DNA of 64,000 nt from CAZGKW01 sp964526295 (GTDB taxonomy: Bacteria > Planctomycetota > Phycisphaerae > FEN-1346). The translations under genes were made by a program, and so were the position numbers. The notes beneath the pieces were generated by a model. The model made no database searches and was not told where the DNA came from. It saw only the letters and a program-made list of their open reading frames with translations. Position 1 is the stretch's first letter, and each line of letters begins with the position of its first letter. Positions 50,244 to 59,353 of the stretch are shown piece after piece. Where the stretch lies: positions 1-64,000 of the forward strand of contig CAZGKW010000004.1 in the NCBI GenBank assembly GCA_964526295.1. The letters are read 5' to 3'.

Positions 50244-52628
50244 CTAGGCCTCGCGGTCCGGGGCGAGGTCGGCGGTGCGGCCGGCGGGGACCGCTTCGCC
50301 GTCGGCCTGGACGTCGAGGGTGATGACGCGGATGGGGCAGTACTGCTCGCATTCGCCGCACAGGGTGCACGTCCCGAGGCGCCGCACGTCGATGAGCGAC
50401 TTGTCGTTGCACATCTGGAAGATCTTCGGCTGGCACCGGGCGATGCACACGCCGCAGCCCACGCAGTCCCGCACGTTGACCGCCAGGGACACCTTGCGGC
50501 CGTCGTCGCGGAAGGTGCCGACCGCCACGAGGTCGGGCGTCTGCTCGTCGAGGTCGGAGACCTCGTGGGCCTGGATCCACGAGTGGCTGCGGATCTGGTG
50601 CCGGCCCTCACGGTCCATCCGGAAGACGCTCCGGCCACACGTGGGGCAGCGGTGGAGGTCCTCCAGCTTCTGGAGGTACTTGATCAGCGTCATGACGAAC
50701 GTGCCGTGGCTCCACGTCAGGGGGCTCACGGAGAGGGGCCGGTTCGTGTAGGGGTCGACCTGCTCGGCCAGCACGCCGGAGGGGAGGGCGTGATTGGCGG
50801 CCCACTCGAGGATCGGTACGGCCTCCTTCAGCTCGTCAACGCTGGTGCTCCGCTCGATGTAATAGTCGGCCAGCCAGATGGTGCAGGCGAACCAGGGGTT
50901 GCCCGGCACGCCCCGCCGGTCGGTCGAAACCCGGTGGTAGGTGTCGTTCTCGTAGCGGGCCACGCCACCCACGGGCGTCTTGACCCAGAGGGTCTGTGCC
51001 ACCTGGTCCATCGTGCTCTGGACGCGAGGGTCAGCCGCCTCGAAGGCGTGGAACTTGAAGACGGCGAAGAGGCTGGCGTCGACCGTGTCGTCGACCTCGT
51101 AGCCCCCGTCGGTGGGGACGAGACGCCGAACGAACCGCTTCTGCGTGTCGCTCCACAGGTGGCGGGCCATGGCCTGGCGGACCTCGGCGGCAGCCTGACC
51201 GTACCGTTCGGCCCGGCGGAGGTCGCCGAAGACCTGGGCGAAGTTCCGGGCCGCCGCCAGGCCCCCGTAGACGGCCGCCACCGTGTAGGTGTGGACGCCG
51301 TACCGCTCCTCCCACAGGTCGTAGGAGGGCAGCGGAAGGCCCGTCGCGGCGTCGCGGTAGCGGTCCATGAAGTCGGCGGCCCGACAGATGAGCGGATGGT
51401 ACAGCGGCCGGACGTACTCGACGTCGCGGTAGATGAAGTAGTGCCGCCACAGGGCCCACAGGACCGTCGCCGTCTGGTCCTCCTGGATGGGCAGCCGCTC
51501 GTGCCCGTCGACCACCCAGGGATGCCAGCTCGAGGCGGGCGTCCCGTCCGGATTGTACTTGTGCAGGAGGTAGCCCTCGTCCGTCAGGACCTCCCGGCAC
51601 AGGTTGTAGAACCGGCGGGTGATGTTGGGGTAGCCCGCCAGATCGAGAGCGTGCGAGACGAGGGCCCCGTCGCGCGGCCACATGTAGGAATAGGTATCGC
51701 GGGAGAACTGGAGGACGTCGGAATCGTTGGCGGCGATGACCGCCCCGCCGTTGTCGATCTGCGACCGGATGACCAGCAGGCTCCGCTTGCACAGCTTCTG
51801 GACGGCCAGCGGCAGGTTGCCGAAGTTGTACGCCGGCCCGTTGACCCACGCCCGCCAGTAGCCGATCGTCCGCTGGAGCATCATGGCGGGGGTGCGGTCC
51901 TTGATGACGGCGTGCAGCTCGCGGAGATCGTCGCGGGAGAAGGCGGCGGCGAGATAATAGTAAAGGACGCCGGATGCCCCGGGGGCGAGCACGAGCCCCG
52001 CCCCGATGGTCGAGTCGACGGCCCCCTGGCTGATGGGGTTGCCGCTGAGGCGGCCGTCCTCGGCGTCACGCCAGGTCCCTTCGGCTCCGCGGAACCCGCA
52101 CGTGCCGGTGGCGAACTGGTCCACCCCGTGCCGGTCCTCGCCCCCGGCCGGGTCCGGCCGGCAGAAGCTGGCCAGGATGTACCGGTCGCCCCGGTAGTGG
52201 ACCACCGCTTGGAGCCGCGGGTCGAAATAGGCCGTGTCGCCGACCTTCGTCCCGAACATCGACAGGTCCTGCTGGAAGAAGACGCGGACCTCGCGCTCGA
52301 CGTCGGCCTCGTTCGTGACCTCGATCTTCTTGATGAAAACGTTCCGGTTGAAGTCGACGGCGTCGTTGCACCGGAGCCGGACGTCGAGCTGGTCGTGGCG
52401 AAGCTCGACGTCCGTGGCCAGCGTCTCGGGCAGGTACTTCAGGGACTTCTCCCACCCGGCCCCGCTGGTCCAGACCAGGCAACCGTCGGCGAACACGCCG
52501 AACCGGCACGGACCCCATCCGGCATGGTTCTCCTGGCCGACGTGGGGAAAGTAGACGTCGCGAACCTGGTAGTCGGAATCGAACGCGATCAGAAGATGCC
52601 CGTTCCCGACCGGGATATCGCGCGGCAA
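50244..52628 (-). CDS. GH15 glucoamylase fused to zinc ribbon and 2[4Fe-4S] ferredoxin
   Basis: A 794-residue protein. Residues ~1-260: N-terminal beta domain (GNGHLLIAFDSDYQVRDVYF). Residues ~270-640: GH15 (alpha/alpha)6 barrel with SYMWPRDGALVSHALDL, QEDQTATVLWALWRHYF, LPSYDLWEERYGVHTYTVAA (general acid Glu) and GVLAEQVDPYTNRPLSVSPL then TWSHG (base Glu). Residues ~655-690: zinc ribbon (CPTCGRSVFRMDREG). Residues ~725-770: two ferredoxin motifs, CVGCGVCIARCQPKIF and CTLCGECEQYCPIRVI. No signal peptide, so probably cytosolic. I chose TTG at 52628: GGAGGAG sits six bases upstream, whereas the longer TTG at 52661 has none. An iron-sulfur module on an alpha-glucosidase is highly unusual. Confidence 0.92.
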   Translation of the reverse strand: MPRDIPVGNGHLLIAFDSDYQVRDVYFPHVGQENHAGWGPCRFGVFADGCLVWTSGAGWEKSLKYLPETLATDVELRHDQLDVRLRCNDAVDFNRNVFIKKIEVTNEADVEREVRVFFQQDLSMFGTKVGDTAYFDPRLQAVVHYRGDRYILASFCRPDPAGGEDRHGVDQFATGTCGFRGAEGTWRDAEDGRLSGNPISQGAVDSTIGAGLVLAPGASGVLYYYLAAAFSRDDLRELHAVIKDRTPAMMLQRTIGYWRAWVNGPAYNFGNLPLAVQKLCKRSLLVIRSQIDNGGAVIAANDSDVLQFSRDTYSYMWPRDGALVSHALDLAGYPNITRRFYNLCREVLTDEGYLLHKYNPDGTPASSWHPWVVDGHERLPIQEDQTATVLWALWRHYFIYRDVEYVRPLYHPLICRAADFMDRYRDAATGLPLPSYDLWEERYGVHTYTVAAVYGGLAAARNFAQVFGDLRRAERYGQAAAEVRQAMARHLWSDTQKRFVRRLVPTDGGYEVDDTVDASLFAVFKFHAFEAADPRVQSTMDQVAQTLWVKTPVGGVARYENDTYHRVSTDRRGVPGNPWFACTIWLADYYIERSTSVDELKEAVPILEWAANHALPSGVLAEQVDPYTNRPLSVSPLTWSHGTFVMTLIKYLQKLEDLHRCPTCGRSVFRMDREGRHQIRSHSWIQAHEVSDLDEQTPDLVAVGTFRDDGRKVSLAVNVRDCVGCGVCIARCQPKIFQMCNDKSLIDVRRLGTCTLCGECEQYCPIRVITLDVQADGEAVPAGRTADLAPDREA

Positions 52629-52669
52629 GAGAAACTCCTCCCCGCACCCCCGCCCCGACAACGCGCGAC

Positions 52670-52698
52670 ATTATAGAGCGCTACGGTGCCCGGGGCAA
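52670..52698 (-). promoter_or_regulatory. Promoter of the GH15-ferredoxin gene
   Basis: TTGCCC (52698-52693), a 17-base spacer and a perfect TATAAT (52675-52670). Predicted start near 52663, giving a ~35-base leader to the TTG at 52628. Confidence 0.7.
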
Positions 52699-52920
52699 TC
52701 GCCCCACCCCGTCCCGGCACCCTCGGGTTTCATCGGCTGCCGGGAGGGCCTGCAATCGCCTATTCCGCCGCCGACGGGTCCGAGAAGGAGTGCCCAACCG
52801 GGGGCTTCGGGGCTACAATGGCACGCGATGCACACGGGTGACGCTGCCGCGCGCCGAGCCGGGCCGCACCGAGCCCTCTGGGCATCCACGTGCGATCGCT
52901 TCAGTAAGGAGGGTCGAGAG

Positions 52921-54954
52921 ATGTCTCATGCAACCGCCGTCTTGGCCCTGGCCTGTGCCTGCCTGTTCGCGGTCACTGCCGGCCGGGCCGCCCAGGCGGC
53001 CTGGCCGACGCGCGTTCCGGGCTTCGTGCCGCCCGAACCCGGGGAGCACCCGAGGCTTTTCTTCCGCCGGAGCGACGTGCCCGCCCTACGCGAGAGGATG
53101 CGCACCGCCGAGGGCCGCAGGATGGTCGCCCACCTGCGGGACCTCCTCGGCCACGGCGGCGAGGAGCTGCCCCGGTTCGAGAAGATCATCCCCCTTAACT
53201 TGTCTGGCGACCGCACCCGCAAAGGCCACTTCACCATCGGCCATCCGGCGGGCTACGGCATGCTGTACCAGCTCACCGGCCAGACGAAGTACGCCGATCT
53301 CGCCCGCACGTGCCTCGAGAGGATGTTCGACGATACGCTCTACGAGGTCTCGCTGCTGGAGGTGAAGAACCATCCCGCGGTGCAAGGCCAGTGGAACGAG
53401 AAGGGCGTCCAGCGGAACCTCCAGCAGCTCGGATACGCCGACAAGAGCGACGAGGAACTGGCTCGGACCAAACTCACCTTCGGCCAGGGTGACATGGACC
53501 CGCGATTCAACTGGACTCGGCCCGGGACGGGCATGCGGGCCGGACCGCTGCTGGCGAACGTGGCGATGGCTTACGACCTGTGCTACGAGGCGTGGGACCC
53601 CGCGTTCCGGCTCCGGGTGGCGGGAGAGATCTTCCAGTACGACAAGCCGGAGGTCTTCTACCAGAAGTACACGCGAGCCCGGAACATGACGCTGGCCCGG
53701 GCCGTCGAGGGCGAGGGCTATCCCCCCACGTCGAACCACTACGGCTTCGTCCTGGGCGGGGCGGGCATCGCCCTGCTGGCCGTCCGGGGCGACCCCGGCA
53801 TCGACACGGCCCGGGCCGACGCACTGCTCGGCCGCCTCCAGGAGGGCCTCCGGACGGTGCTGACCGAGGGGTTCGGCGACAAGGCCTACTTCGCGGAGGG
53901 CTTCGGGCCGGGCCACGTCGCGGCGAACCCGACGCTGGTGCCGTTCCTCGGCGCCGCCCGGGTCGCCTGGGGCAGGGACTTCGTCTCGCCGGACACGCCG
54001 GCCGGCTCGGCCGCCCGCTGGCTCACCCTCAAGTGGGTGATGGGCATGGTGCCCGACGAGAACGGCACGCCCCTCTACACCCACGTCGGCGGGGCGGGAA
54101 GCTACACCGCCGGGAAGCTGGGCCACCGCGGCTACACCGACGGCGGAGAGTTCGGCCAGGGGTTCGCCTCGCTCGTCGACGAGCGGCGCCGGGCCGCCCT
54201 GCTCTGGACGTGGAACCGGGGCCTCGGCAAGTCCGAGCCCGACAAGTTCGGCGTGTGGCACTATCCGAGCAAAATGGTCCCCACGATGGCCCACTGGCCC
54301 ATGGACCTCGGGGCCCTCAACCCCCGCGAGGTGCTGCCCCGCGCCGTCATGGACACCCAGCACGGTTACTTCATTTTCCGCAGCGATTGGCAAGGGCCGG
54401 ACGACTGCGTCTTCTGCCTCCTGCTCGACCCGCACGGGAGGCACGGCTACGTCCGCTCGCCCAAGAGCGGGGCGATGGGCCTCTACGGGCTCGGCATCCG
54501 GTTCCAGTTCCGCGTCGGCGCGGAGCGGCCGGAGGTGACGGGCTTCGAGCCGTTCGACGACGGCGGCGGCGTGCTCTCGTTCAGGATCGGCGAGAAGCCG
54601 CACAGCGTGGCGGTCGATTACGGCGGCCGGACCGGCGCGGCGGGCGTGATCGTCGTCGCCCCCGCCTGGACGAACCCGAAGGACACGGTCGACGACCGGG
54701 CGAAGTGGACCGGCCGCGAGCCCGCCTGGGCGTACAAGGGACGGGAACGCGTCGGCGACGCCCGCCTGTCGCGCCTGTGGGTGGACGACTTCCTCGGCGG
54801 GTCGGCCGTCATGGTCTTCAGCCGGGGCGACCCGCCCACGATCCAGGCCGACGGCAACACGCTGAAGGTCGGCGAGCAGTCGTACACCTGGGACGGCGCC
54901 AGGCTGCACATCGGCGGCCGCGGCGACGGCGCGGGCGACGGCGGGCCGAAGTAG
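52921..54954 (+). CDS. Secreted heparinase II/III-like (alpha/alpha toroid) protein
   Basis: A 677-residue secreted protein (signal peptide 1-28: MSHATAVLALACACLFAVTA then GRAAQA). It opens HPRLFFRRSDVPALRERMRT, the hallmark start of heparinase II/III-type and related alginate-lyase-like toroid proteins, then helical repeats (GPLLANVAMAYDLCYEAWDP, SNHYGFVLGGAGIALLAVRG) and an all-beta C-terminal half (VMDTQHGYFIFRSDWQGPDD, CVFCLLLDPHGRHGYVRSP). Catalytic Tyr/His cannot be fixed by eye. The likely substrate is an acidic polysaccharide. The ATG at 52921 follows AAGGAGGG; an earlier ATG at 52828 would hide the signal peptide. A possible -10 TACAAT lies at 52814-52819. It is convergent with a clan-A hydrolase gene. 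Confidence 0.75.
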   Translation: MSHATAVLALACACLFAVTAGRAAQAAWPTRVPGFVPPEPGEHPRLFFRRSDVPALRERMRTAEGRRMVAHLRDLLGHGGEELPRFEKIIPLNLSGDRTRKGHFTIGHPAGYGMLYQLTGQTKYADLARTCLERMFDDTLYEVSLLEVKNHPAVQGQWNEKGVQRNLQQLGYADKSDEELARTKLTFGQGDMDPRFNWTRPGTGMRAGPLLANVAMAYDLCYEAWDPAFRLRVAGEIFQYDKPEVFYQKYTRARNMTLARAVEGEGYPPTSNHYGFVLGGAGIALLAVRGDPGIDTARADALLGRLQEGLRTVLTEGFGDKAYFAEGFGPGHVAANPTLVPFLGAARVAWGRDFVSPDTPAGSAARWLTLKWVMGMVPDENGTPLYTHVGGAGSYTAGKLGHRGYTDGGEFGQGFASLVDERRRAALLWTWNRGLGKSEPDKFGVWHYPSKMVPTMAHWPMDLGALNPREVLPRAVMDTQHGYFIFRSDWQGPDDCVFCLLLDPHGRHGYVRSPKSGAMGLYGLGIRFQFRVGAERPEVTGFEPFDDGGGVLSFRIGEKPHSVAVDYGGRTGAAGVIVVAPAWTNPKDTVDDRAKWTGREPAWAYKGRERVGDARLSRLWVDDFLGGSAVMVFSRGDPPTIQADGNTLKVGEQSYTWDGARLHIGGRGDGAGDGGPK

Positions 54955-54978
54955 CGGCAGGGCCCGCCCGGCCATCGC

Positions 54979-57270
54979 CTACTCAGCCGACCCGCGCTCC
55001 AGCTCCACCAGGAAGACGGGCCTCTCGGCGGGGACCTCGACCGTCCCGCCGCGCACCACGCCCGAGCCGACCTCCTCCAGGTGCCAGTCGAGCATCCGGT
55101 ACCGCATGCCGTTCAGGATCGGCGCCTCGACCGTCGCCCCGACCCGCGCAACGAGCACCGGCAGGCCCCCCTTGCTCACCGTCACGCCCTTGTTCCACTG
55201 CCACAGCAGCGGCCGGTGGAACTTCGAGTGGTCCAGCTCGAAACCGCTGTTGAAGCTCGTGCTGGTGGCCGAGAGGATCGCCCGCCGGGCCCCGCCGAGC
55301 GGCCGACCGTCCGTGCTCACGAGGCAGAACGTGACGTATCGCTCGTCCTCGCCGACGGGATACGGCATGTCGGGCGGGTTCTCGACGCGGACGTCGCGAA
55401 GGACGACGCCCGACCCATCGAACCGCACCGGCCCGCCGTGCTGGGCGAAGAAGCCGGTGTACATGGCCACCGCCGGGGCGTCGAACTTGAGGTGCCCCCG
55501 CTGCCAATCATAGGCGATCTGGCCGGTCGGCACGACGGGGTTCGACAGGTGGTCGCGGTCGCGGACGGTCGGGCCGACGATCTCGTCCTCCTCCTGCCTC
55601 GGGTCGATGACGATCCGCAGGCCGTGGAGATAGGGCGTGGCGATGAGGTACCGGGCCCACTCGCCCCACAAGGCCTTGCGGAGGTCGTACAGGCTTTTGC
55701 GGCCGAACGTGACCCGCGTCGGCTCGGCCGCGGGCTCCAGCAGCCCCCCTCGAAACACCTCCGACGCCGCCCGCATCGCCGACATCTGCACCTCGTCGTA
55801 CTGGAAGTGCAGGCCCTGGGGGTGGCCGTGCTGGCTGGACGTATAGTCCATCGCCTTCTCATACGGCTTCTCTTTCGACGAGTCCGGTGCCGGGCCGAAG
55901 TAGTGCCACACGATGGCGTCCCAGTCCTGGATGGCCCCCATGGCGGCCATCCGCAGGGGGTACTCGCCGCGGTACTTGGCGGGCTGTTCGAGCTGGTTCT
56001 CGTACACGAGGAACGGCTTGCCGGGGAACCGGTTCTGCTCCAGGCCGGGCAGGTCCCAGCAGAGGCGCGGCAGCTCCTCCAGGCCGCTGTACCAGGGGAA
56101 CCGCTTGTGCGTCGGATCGTGCGTGAACCCGCGGAGGTAGGTGACGTGGGTGACGGCGTCGGCGTGCTGGTGGAGGAACTGGGCGGGCATCTCGCGGCCC
56201 CAGCCGGTGTCCCACACCAGGGGGGCGATGCGGCAGCTCTTGCCCCAGCTCTTCAGCGCCTGGGCCTCGCGCTGCTTGTGGGCGAGCTGGACCGACAGAA
56301 GGAACTCGACCACGTCGCCGCCCCGCTGCGTGTTGAAGTCGTCCTGGGTCCATCGATGCTCGGGCGGATCGCGCGGCTCCAGGCCGAGGAGCTTCCGCTG
56401 ATCGTCCGCCGACAGGGGCGTGCGAAGCGGCATCAGCAGGGCGGTCCCCTTCTCCACCGATTCGCCCTCCAGGAGGCCCAGCCACGCCGTCCGCAGGGCC
56501 TCGTCCGTCCGGTACTTATCTTTGAGGAATGCGTTCCACTTTTCGATGAACTGTCGCTGGAAGTGGCCCGGGACGCCGGGGAAAAGCGACTCGCGGTAGG
56601 CCCAAAAGGCGTAGTCGCCGGCCATGCGGCTGAACCACCATTCCTCGTTCGAGAGTTCCCACACGGCGAAGACGGGGTCGTCGGCCCACCGGAGGCCCGT
56701 CCACTGGTTGACGTGGTCGGCGGTGCTCTTCATGCGGGCGAGGCACAGACCCTCCAGCCGCGCATCCCACGTGCGGGCCATGTTCTCCCGGCCGACCAGC
56801 GACATGCCGTCCGGTCCGACCGCCTCCCGCCACGCCTCGGCGGTGGCCGGCTCTTCGAGGATGCCGACGTCGTCGGGCATGGCCTTGCCGACGCGGCCGC
56901 CGATGCCGGCGTTCCAGGCGTGCATGCCTTCCTTCTTCAGGCACCACAGGAAGTGGTCCACCAGGTCGGCCCGGCTGCCGTCGCCCTTGGCGTACTCGAC
57001 GGGCTCGGCGAAGCCCCGCCAGTAGCGGACGAGGTTGAACCCCATGGCCTTGAGGCGCCGGACGACGGCCTCGTTGTCGGCGTGGTTGCGGCCCGGAAAG
57101 CTGCCGACGGCGCCCCAGAACCGGACCCGCCGGCCGTCGAGCGAGAGGTGCCCGTCGCGGACGGTGACGTAGTCCGAGTCGGGCGGCAGCTCGGCCGCGC
57201 CCGCGGCCAACGCCGGGACCAGACATGCCAGAAGCACCGCGCCACCGACCTTACTCATCGGATCATGCAT
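54979..57270 (-). CDS. Secreted clan-A glycoside hydrolase-like protein
   Basis: A 763-residue protein with a signal peptide (SKVGGAVLLACLVPALAAGA). The N-terminal ~480 residues read as a TIM barrel of the GH-A type: RDGHLSLDGRRVRFWGAVGS, RRLKAMGFNLVRYWRGFAEP, then PVFAVWELSNEEWWFSRMAG (the N-E acid/base motif, ELSNEE) near 220 and GKPFLVYENQLEQPAKYRGE near 440 (candidate nucleophile Glu). A beta-rich C-terminal part follows. Closest in pattern to GH5/beta-galactosidase-like proteins; substrate unknown. Start: ATG at 57270 or 57258, both just ahead of the signal peptide. It is downstream of VCBS, SDR and isomerase genes on the same strand. Confidence 0.8.
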   Translation of the reverse strand: MHDPMSKVGGAVLLACLVPALAAGAAELPPDSDYVTVRDGHLSLDGRRVRFWGAVGSFPGRNHADNEAVVRRLKAMGFNLVRYWRGFAEPVEYAKGDGSRADLVDHFLWCLKKEGMHAWNAGIGGRVGKAMPDDVGILEEPATAEAWREAVGPDGMSLVGRENMARTWDARLEGLCLARMKSTADHVNQWTGLRWADDPVFAVWELSNEEWWFSRMAGDYAFWAYRESLFPGVPGHFQRQFIEKWNAFLKDKYRTDEALRTAWLGLLEGESVEKGTALLMPLRTPLSADDQRKLLGLEPRDPPEHRWTQDDFNTQRGGDVVEFLLSVQLAHKQREAQALKSWGKSCRIAPLVWDTGWGREMPAQFLHQHADAVTHVTYLRGFTHDPTHKRFPWYSGLEELPRLCWDLPGLEQNRFPGKPFLVYENQLEQPAKYRGEYPLRMAAMGAIQDWDAIVWHYFGPAPDSSKEKPYEKAMDYTSSQHGHPQGLHFQYDEVQMSAMRAASEVFRGGLLEPAAEPTRVTFGRKSLYDLRKALWGEWARYLIATPYLHGLRIVIDPRQEEDEIVGPTVRDRDHLSNPVVPTGQIAYDWQRGHLKFDAPAVAMYTGFFAQHGGPVRFDGSGVVLRDVRVENPPDMPYPVGEDERYVTFCLVSTDGRPLGGARRAILSATSTSFNSGFELDHSKFHRPLLWQWNKGVTVSKGGLPVLVARVGATVEAPILNGMRYRMLDWHLEEVGSGVVRGGTVEVPAERPVFLVELERGSAE

Positions 57271-57384
57271 TTCCTGCCATCCCTTCGTTCGGGTGCTGCG
57301 CATGTGCCGGCTCGGCCGGACGTGCCCCGGAGCTGTCACTCCGGGCTCGAGGCGGCGCGCCGTCGGCGTGCCGCTGATCCTGCG

Positions 57385-58497
57385 TTACGTCGTTTCGTTG
57401 AACCAGGCGTCGATGTGCCGCTCGGGCTCGTACGGCTTGCCGACGATGTCCGGGCGGCCGTCGCCGTCAAGGTCGGCGACCTTGGCCTCGTGGCTCGGGA
57501 TGCCGCGCGAGATGACCACCTCCTCGAACTCGCCGCCGCCGCGGTTCAGGTAGACGAGCAGCCGCGAGTCGGTCTTTCCGCCGAGGCCCATCTCGCCGGT
57601 GAAGATGTCCGGCCGCCCGTCGCCGTCGAAGTCGGCGATCTCCAGGCTGTGCGGGTGGAACAGGTCGTCGCGAAGGACCCGGGGGGCCCAGTCGGGCGGC
57701 GAGCAGACGGCCAGCCGGCCGGGGTCGCTCTCGCCTTCGGCCAGCACGACGTCGAGCCGTCCCGCCCCCGAGAGGTCCGCCACGTCCACCCGCGTCTTGA
57801 CGAAGTCCTCGGCGAACTGCTGGACGAGCCTCCAGGGCTCGCCGGGACCGGCCGGGCGGTAGACGTTCGGGCCGGCCAGAAGCTCGATTCGCCCGTCACC
57901 GTCCAGGTCGACGATCGCCAGGCCCTCCAGGTACTCGCTCGTCCCGTCGGCGATCAGGTGGAAGCAGTCGCGCGGCCAAGGCTCGACCCGTGGGTCGGGC
58001 GGAATATCGTAATAGAACAGGACGTGGCCGCGCTGGCTGACGGCGACGATCTCCGGCTCGCCGTCGCCGTCCACGTCGCCGACCACCTGGTCGTGGTACT
58101 TCCGGAAGCGGTCCTCGATGACCCGTTTCGTCCAGGGGGCGGTCGGGTCGGCCGGACATTCGAACCAGTACAGCTCGTTGCCACTGATCTGCTGGCCGGC
58201 GACGACGTCGAGCCGGCCGTCGCCGGTGATGTCCAGCAGGGCCCCGCCGGCCTCCAGCTCCGGGGCGTCGGCCATGTCGTGCCGAACCCACGCCGATCCC
58301 TCGCCCGCCGAAGCGGCGTCGGCCCGTGACGCCGGGTTCTCGTACCAGAACAGGTTGGGCGGTCCCCGCTTGCCGCCGATGATGACGTCGGGCCGGCCGT
58401 CGCCGCTCAAGTCGGCGAAGAGCGTGATGTCGTGGAGCCGGCCCGGCGGGTCGGGGTCGATGACGACGTGACGGAACCGCAGCGGCTGGTCGGACAT
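57385..58497 (-). CDS. VCBS/FG-GAP repeat protein
   Basis: A 370-residue seven-bladed-propeller-like protein composed of FG-GAP/VCBS repeats, each with a calcium-binding DxDGDGxxD loop: ADLSGDGRPDVIIGG, LDITGDGRLDVVAGQ, GDVDGDGEPEIVAVS, VDLDGDGRIELLAGP, ADLSGAGRLDVVLAE, ADFDGDGRPDIFTGE and ADLDGDGRPDIVGKP. No signal peptide is evident, unusual for this family. Such domains bind carbohydrate or proteins; here it may fit the glycan-use cluster. The ATG at 58497 has AAGGGA upstream; a GTG at 58518 overlapping the SDR stop is possible and would add seven residues. Confidence 0.88.
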   Translation of the reverse strand: MSDQPLRFRHVVIDPDPPGRLHDITLFADLSGDGRPDVIIGGKRGPPNLFWYENPASRADAASAGEGSAWVRHDMADAPELEAGGALLDITGDGRLDVVAGQQISGNELYWFECPADPTAPWTKRVIEDRFRKYHDQVVGDVDGDGEPEIVAVSQRGHVLFYYDIPPDPRVEPWPRDCFHLIADGTSEYLEGLAIVDLDGDGRIELLAGPNVYRPAGPGEPWRLVQQFAEDFVKTRVDVADLSGAGRLDVVLAEGESDPGRLAVCSPPDWAPRVLRDDLFHPHSLEIADFDGDGRPDIFTGEMGLGGKTDSRLLVYLNRGGGEFEEVVISRGIPSHEAKVADLDGDGRPDIVGKPYEPERHIDAWFNETT

Positions 58498-58514
58498 GTC
58501 CTCGGTCCCTTGCG

Positions 58515-59342
58515 TCACTTGAGCTTGCGGATGCGGAGCGTCAGCAGGTCCTCGGCCAGGACGCGGTCGGTCCCGGCGACGATGCGTTCGAAGTCATCGG
58601 TCGCGAGGAAGTACCGGCCGGTCAGGCGGTCGGCCCGGCCGCTCACCAGAAGCAGACACCACCGGGCGATCAGCTCCGGCCCGTGCGGGAAGCCCCGCTC
58701 GAAGGCCTCGGCGAAACCGGGGCGCCACTTCCGGCCCCCTTCGCTGCGGGCGATGAACTCGGTCATGGCCGTCTCGATCCCCGGCGGGGCCAGCGCGAAG
58801 GCCTTCACCCCCCGGGCCTCGCACTCCTTGGCCAGTCCCTCCGTCAGCCGCGTCAGGGCCGTCTTCGAGCAGGCGTAGCTCGTCGAATAGGCGTGCGGGT
58901 CGCTCACCCCGCCCGAGCTGACCAGGTTGATCACGTACCCTTGGCCGCGCTCGACCATGCCCGGTACGATCGCGCGGCAGCAGAGGAAGCTGCCGTAAAG
59001 GTTCACCCGGGTGTCGCGGAACCAGGCGTCCGGCTTCGCCTCCCACACAGGGCCGATCTCTGAGAACGTCCCCGCGTTGTTGACGAGCACGTCGATGGGG
59101 CCGAAGGCGTCGCGGGTCCGTGTCGCCATCGCCCGGACCGCCGGCCAATCGGTCACGTCCGTCGGGATGGCCAGGGCCTTCCCCCCGGCGCCCTCGATTG
59201 CGTCCGCCGTCTCGGCGAGTTCCTTCTCGAGAACGTCGGCCAGGGCCACGGCGGCGCCGCGGGCGGCGAAGGCCTCGGCGATGGCCCGGCCGATGCCCCG
59301 GGCCGCCCCCGTGACGATGACGACGGCGGCCTCGAGTTCCAC
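58515..59342 (-). CDS. Short-chain dehydrogenase/reductase
   Basis: A 275-residue classical SDR: TGAARGIGRAIAEAFAA (glycine motif), ALADVLEKELAETADAIEG (Asp after beta2, NAD preference), VLVNNAGTFSEIGPVWEAKP, INLVSSGGVSDPHAYSTS (Ser) and YACSKTALTRLTEGLAKECE (YxxxK). The C-terminal part (GRADRLTGRYFLATDDFERI) differs from the FabG type. GTG start at 59342 with GAGGGGG upstream; 11 bases after the isomerase stop. It probably oxidises or reduces a sugar or polyol handled by its neighbours. The substrate is unknown. Confidence 0.9.
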   Translation of the reverse strand: MELEAAVVIVTGAARGIGRAIAEAFAARGAAVALADVLEKELAETADAIEGAGGKALAIPTDVTDWPAVRAMATRTRDAFGPIDVLVNNAGTFSEIGPVWEAKPDAWFRDTRVNLYGSFLCCRAIVPGMVERGQGYVINLVSSGGVSDPHAYSTSYACSKTALTRLTEGLAKECEARGVKAFALAPPGIETAMTEFIARSEGGRKWRPGFAEAFERGFPHGPELIARWCLLLVSGRADRLTGRYFLATDDFERIVAGTDRVLAEDLLTLRIRKLK

Positions 59343-59353
59343 GGTGGTCCCCC

